64,000 nt of DNA from Candidatus Schekmanbacteria bacterium (GTDB lineage: Bacteria; CSSED10-310; JACPHN01): contig JACPHN010000150.1 in the NCBI GenBank assembly GCA_016188575.1, positions 24,828 through 88,827 on the forward strand. Direction: 5' to 3'. The position numbers and the translations under genes were made by a program. This document shows, in pieces, positions 61,084 to 64,000 of the stretch (position 1 is the stretch's first letter; each line of letters begins with the position of its first letter). The notes beneath the pieces were generated by a model. That model ran no database searches. It was not told the origin of the DNA and saw only the letters and a program-made list of their open reading frames with translations.

Positions 61084-62973
61084 TCACCGCGCCGGGGTGG
61101 TCCTCTGCCCGGCGCTCTTCGCAACCGGAGCAAGGCCGCCGGGATGGAGGCCAAGTCGCGCTAGGCCGACGCGCCGGAAGCATCCTCTCGGTGTCGCGGA
61201 AGGTGAATCGAGAACACGGATCCCTGGCCGAGGGTGCTCTCCACGCTCACCCGCCCTCCCGTGTGCCTGCGCGATGTGCTTGACGATAGCCAGTCCGAGG
61301 CCTGTGCCTCCGGAATCTCTGCTGCGAGCGGGATCGACTCGGTAGAAGCGCTCGAATAGCCTAGGCAGGTGTGCGGCAGCGATACCGCATCCCTGGTCGC
61401 ACACGCGGATCTCGATCCAGCCGTTCGCGGGTCGCCCCACCACCTCTACGGCGCGATGGGGTTCGCTATGCTTCACGGCGTTCACCAGGAGGTTGACGAC
61501 GGCCTGCTGCAGGAGCGAGTCGTTGATTCGCGCGCGCAGCTCATGCGGACAGCTCAGCCCGATCGCAATGCCGCGCTCCGCTGCGCGGCTGCCGCACAGG
61601 TCGACCGCCGCACGCAGGATCGGTGCGATCTGCGCCTCCTGCGGCGGCACCTCGGCGCGCTCGGCTTGCTGCTCGATGCGAGAGAGGCTGAGCAGGTCCT
61701 CGATGATTGCGCTTGGCCGGTCGGCGTGCCGGGCGATAATCTCCAGGAACCTCGCGGCGTGTTCGGGCTCGTACATCGCCCCGTCGCGAAGTGTCTCGAC
61801 AAATCCCGTGACTGCCGTGATCGGGGTGCGCAGCTCGTGTGAAACGTTGGCAACAAAATCTCGGCGAACCATTTCCAGGCGTTTGAGGCGCGTCACGTCG
61901 TGAAGAACGACCAGCGCTCCGATCTTGTCGCCTGAGGCGCTGCGCAAGGGCGTGCCGTGCGCCTGCAGGAACCGCGTTCCCGGGTCGGCGCCTGGACTGT
62001 GCAGCACTACTTCACTCTCGACGGGATCATGGCTGCTCAGCGCCTGCCGCACGAAGCGCTGGAGGTCGGCGTTGCGCACCGCTTCCTGGATCGATTTCCC
62101 CGTGGCGGCCAGGGGGTCCACGCCCAGAAAACGACACGCCGCCTGGTTGAGCCGCAGGCACCGTTCGCCGGCATCCACCGCCACGACCCCCTCGACCATG
62201 CTGGAGAGCATCGCCTCTTGCTCATTGCGCTGCGCGAGGATGGTACTGATTCGGTCGTCGAGCTGCGCCGCCAGGTCGTTCATTGCCGAGGCCAGCGCGC
62301 CGATCTCGCCTGACACCAACACCGGCAGCCGCGGGTGAAAGTCGCCGCGCGCGAAGCGTTCCGCTCCCCGCCGCAGCTCCTCCACCGGCCGGCTAACCCG
62401 TCGTGACAACCACAAGCTGAGGATCGCGGCCACAACCGCGATGCTGAGCCCGGCGCCGGCAATGCGGATCTGGACCGCCCGTGTTGCCATCTCGACAGCC
62501 GCGATCGAGACGGCGGCACGAGCGACACCGCGCGTGAGGCCGGAGGAGCTCAGCGGCACGGCCACATACATCATCGTGGTCCCCACCGTAGCGCTGTAGC
62601 GGATGGCAGCCCCGAAGCCACCGGTGAGCGCCGCTTTCACTTCGGGCCGCGCTGCATGATTTTCCATTCGTGCGGGGTCTTCCATGGAATCTGCCAGGAC
62701 GGCGCCTGATGGCCCTATGATCGTCAGCCGCGTGTCGGACGCCCGCGCAAGCTCGGTGCAGAGCGCCTGCATGGCCAGAGGCGGCGTGGCCGGAGAGCGT
62801 GCCGAAATCTCACGTGCCGCGAGGCGCGCCGTTGCAGACAGACGCGCGGACGTCTCCGCGACGAAGACGTCGCGCATCGTTCGCGATGCGTACCAGGTCG
62901 CGGCGGACAACCCCGCCAGCGTTACCAGCACCATCGAAGCGTAGATCTGCCAGAGGAGTCGGTGCCGAGACAT
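61084..62973 (-). CDS. phoR: Phosphate regulon sensor kinase PhoR, frameshifted near the C-terminus
   Basis: The 629-residue frame has helix 1 (7-29), a periplasmic region, helix 2 (about 168-190), HAMP, PAS (about 255-360), 'FVANVSHELRTP' with the phospho-His, and an ATPase with 'NLLVNAVKHS', 'DQGCGIA' and 'GTGLGLAIVKHIAQAHG'. After that the sequence turns to nonsense. Dropping one G from the run at 61258-61260 restores 'GGRVSVESTLGQGSVFSIHLP' (20 or fewer at a time in the genome) and a TAG at 61163-61161. The catalytic boxes precede the shift, but the final strand and helix of the ATPase fold are lost. Confidence 0.85.
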   Translation of the reverse strand: MSRHRLLWQIYASMVLVTLAGLSAATWYASRTMRDVFVAETSARLSATARLAAREISARSPATPPLAMQALCTELARASDTRLTIIGPSGAVLADSMEDPARMENHAARPEVKAALTGGFGAAIRYSATVGTTMMYVAVPLSSSGLTRGVARAAVSIAAVEMATRAVQIRIAGAGLSIAVVAAILSLWLSRRVSRPVEELRRGAERFARGDFHPRLPVLVSGEIGALASAMNDLAAQLDDRISTILAQRNEQEAMLSSMVEGVVAVDAGERCLRLNQAACRFLGVDPLAATGKSIQEAVRNADLQRFVRQALSSHDPVESEVVLHSPGADPGTRFLQAHGTPLRSASGDKIGALVVLHDVTRLKRLEMVRRDFVANVSHELRTPITAVTGFVETLRDGAMYEPEHAARFLEIIARHADRPSAIIEDLLSLSRIEQQAERAEVPPQEAQIAPILRAAVDLCGSRAAERGIAIGLSCPHELRARINDSLLQQAVVNLLVNAVKHSEPHRAVEVVGRPANGWIEIRVCDQGCGIAAAHLPRLFERFYRVDPARSRDSGGTGLGLAIVKHIAQAHGRAGERGEHPRPGIRVLDSPSATPRGCFRRVGLARLGLHPGGLAPVAKSAGQRTTPAR

Positions 62974-63056
62974 CTATCTCCCGAGCATACGCCAAGGCGG
63001 CGTCAGCTCCTTCCGCGCATACTGCCACAAGCGCGCTCCGGCCACTCCAGATAGCG

Positions 63057-63776
63057 CTATTTCCAATCCCTGAGCCGGTATCCGACGCCCCGTATCGTTT
63101 CGATCCGGGGCCCGGCGGCGCCGAGCTTGCGGCGCAGACCGACGATGTGCACATCCACGGAGCGGTCGGTCACGTCAGCGTCATCGCCGCGCGCTGCCTC
63201 CACGATCTGATAGCGGGTGCGCACCCGGCCTGGCCGCGCGGCCAGGTAGAGCAGAATGCGAAACTCGGTGAAGGTCAGCGACACGGGCCGGCCCTGCACG
63301 GTGACCTCATGGCGCGCAGGGTCGATCACGACCTCATCGATGACCATCGGCGCCTGCTCGTCGCGCGACGGGATCCGCGGCCGCCTCAGGACGGCGCGAA
63401 TCCGCGCTACGAGTACCTTCGGACCGAACGGTTTGGTCACGTAGTCGTCGGCGCCCATATCCAGGCCGGCGACCACGTCCGCTTCCTCATCCTTGGCGGT
63501 GACAATGACGACCGGCACGGTCCCCGTTCTGGGATCACGCTTGAGCACCCTGCAAACGTTCAGGCCATTGATCCCCGGCAGCATCAAATCCAGAATCACC
63601 AGATCAGGCGGCGCTGCTGTGGCCATGCGAACCCCTTCCTCGCCGGTGGCGGTACCCGTCACACAGTACCCCTCCTTCGCGAGGTTGTAGCGAATGAGCT
63701 CGAGGATATCGGCCTCATCTTCGATGACCAGGATGCGCTCTCGTGACGTTGCCACAAGCGTTTCATTGTCACCCAA
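63057..63776 (-). CDS. phoB: Phosphate regulon response regulator PhoB
   Basis: The 239-residue OmpR-type regulator has a receiver (about 13-128) with Asp in 'LVILDLMLPGING', Thr/Lys in 'VIVTAKDEE' and 'YVTKPFGPK'. Its winged-helix domain ends 'DRSVDVHIVGLRRKLG' and 'IRGVGYRL'. The start is TTG 63776 or possibly GTG 63755; neither has a strong ribosome site. It leads the pho/pst operon and is undamaged. Confidence 0.93.
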   Translation of the reverse strand: MGDNETLVATSRERILVIEDEADILELIRYNLAKEGYCVTGTATGEEGVRMATAAPPDLVILDLMLPGINGLNVCRVLKRDPRTGTVPVVIVTAKDEEADVVAGLDMGADDYVTKPFGPKVLVARIRAVLRRPRIPSRDEQAPMVIDEVVIDPARHEVTVQGRPVSLTFTEFRILLYLAARPGRVRTRYQIVEAARGDDADVTDRSVDVHIVGLRRKLGAAGPRIETIRGVGYRLRDWK

Positions 63777-64000
63777 CTGTTAGGACAGCGTTAGGCCGCG
63801 CCACGGGCTCCTTCGCTGCCGCCCGCGCGCTCCTACCGCGCTCCGACGGCCTCCTCCTGGGCCTTCGCCGCTGGCGAAAATCAGGCCATCTGTGCCGGCC
63901 AGAAGTCGACCAGGGTGCGAATCCGAAATTTCAACTGAGTCGCGGTTTCAGGGGAGCATCAGGCAATCAAGAGCGACGGGAAAGGGCCTTGGCAACGGTC
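63777..64000. other. Region upstream of phoB, no gene seen
   Basis: These 224 bases to the window edge hold no supported gene. The phoB promoter should lie here. A weak partial Pho-box half (CTGTCCTAACA, minus strand about 63791-63779) is present, but the second half does not match. Confidence 0.4.

Noticed and set aside
63777..63795. Pho box upstream of phoB
   Set aside because: Only one half-site resembles CTGTCATAAAT; the second direct repeat is not there, so I do not claim a PhoB site.
1..64000. CRISPR arrays, tRNA or rRNA genes
   Set aside because: No regularly spaced repeats, no GTTCGANTC-centred cloverleaf and no rRNA-like stretch were found by eye.

Overview
The window is high-GC DNA from a Gram-negative bacterium with an outer membrane. 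Evidence is the MtrA/MtrB-type porin-cytochrome pair, many lipoproteins, chemosensory genes, a PrkA kinase, a bactofilin beside parAB, and DUF4388 and NHL-repeat proteins. The gene mix suits a deltaproteobacterial-grade lineage (Myxococcota, Desulfobacterota or Binatota-like), but no rRNA gene is present to settle this. I saw no rRNA, tRNA or CRISPR array. The parS-rsmG-parA-parB block suggests the replication origin is not far away.

Layout. 1-2.8 kb: end of a decaheme-type cytochrome and its MtrB porin partner, closed by a tandem hairpin repeat. 2.9-13.1 kb: a chemosensory cluster (V4R-domain protein, a 70-residue protein, cheA, cheW, a cytoplasmic globin-coupled receptor, cheB, cheR, a hybrid kinase) without cheY. 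13.06-15.5 kb: an intact IscB element with its omega-RNA region, beside an hsdM remnant. 15.6-20.8 kb: a poly-HAMP receptor coupled to an NHL-repeat protein, then a secreted beta-helix protein. 21.2-31.2 kb: tyrS, a methyltransferase, a DUF4177-like protein, an M19 dipeptidase, a lipoprotein with three thioredoxin folds, a tetraheme cytochrome with a UshA-like front, thiI, a ChbG/HpnK-type deacetylase and a lipid-anchored hydrolase. 31.4-36.8 kb: M29 aminopeptidase, prkA, a small unknown and a REC-kinase. 36.8-42.8 kb: an M28-PDZ-TolB fusion, then parS, rsmG, parA, parB and bactofilin. 43.0-47.3 kb: a MacAB-like exporter split into four genes. 47.4-53.0 kb: a four-gene acyl-chain operon with the same gene set as Mycobacterium htdX-fabG4-fadE5-fadA2. 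53.1-54.7 kb: an M50-like protein with a broken HExxH motif. 54.8-55.7 kb: a second IscB element whose RNA region is preserved but whose iscB is wrecked. 55.7-57.8 kb: a lipoprotein and a DUF4388 protein. 57.8-63.8 kb: a pho/pst operon in decay: phoB, pstB and phoU look whole, phoR is frameshifted near its end, pstS carries three lesions, pstC is cut short and pstA is missing.

The most notable system is the IscB pair. Two copies of one element lie about 40 kb apart. Both keep a nearly identical ~325-base leader that folds into hairpins with paired base changes. Only one encodes a complete nuclease, so it could serve both RNAs. In both copies the iscB stop codon is formed by the ATGA start of the next host gene, and the element end supplies a GGAG five bases before that start.
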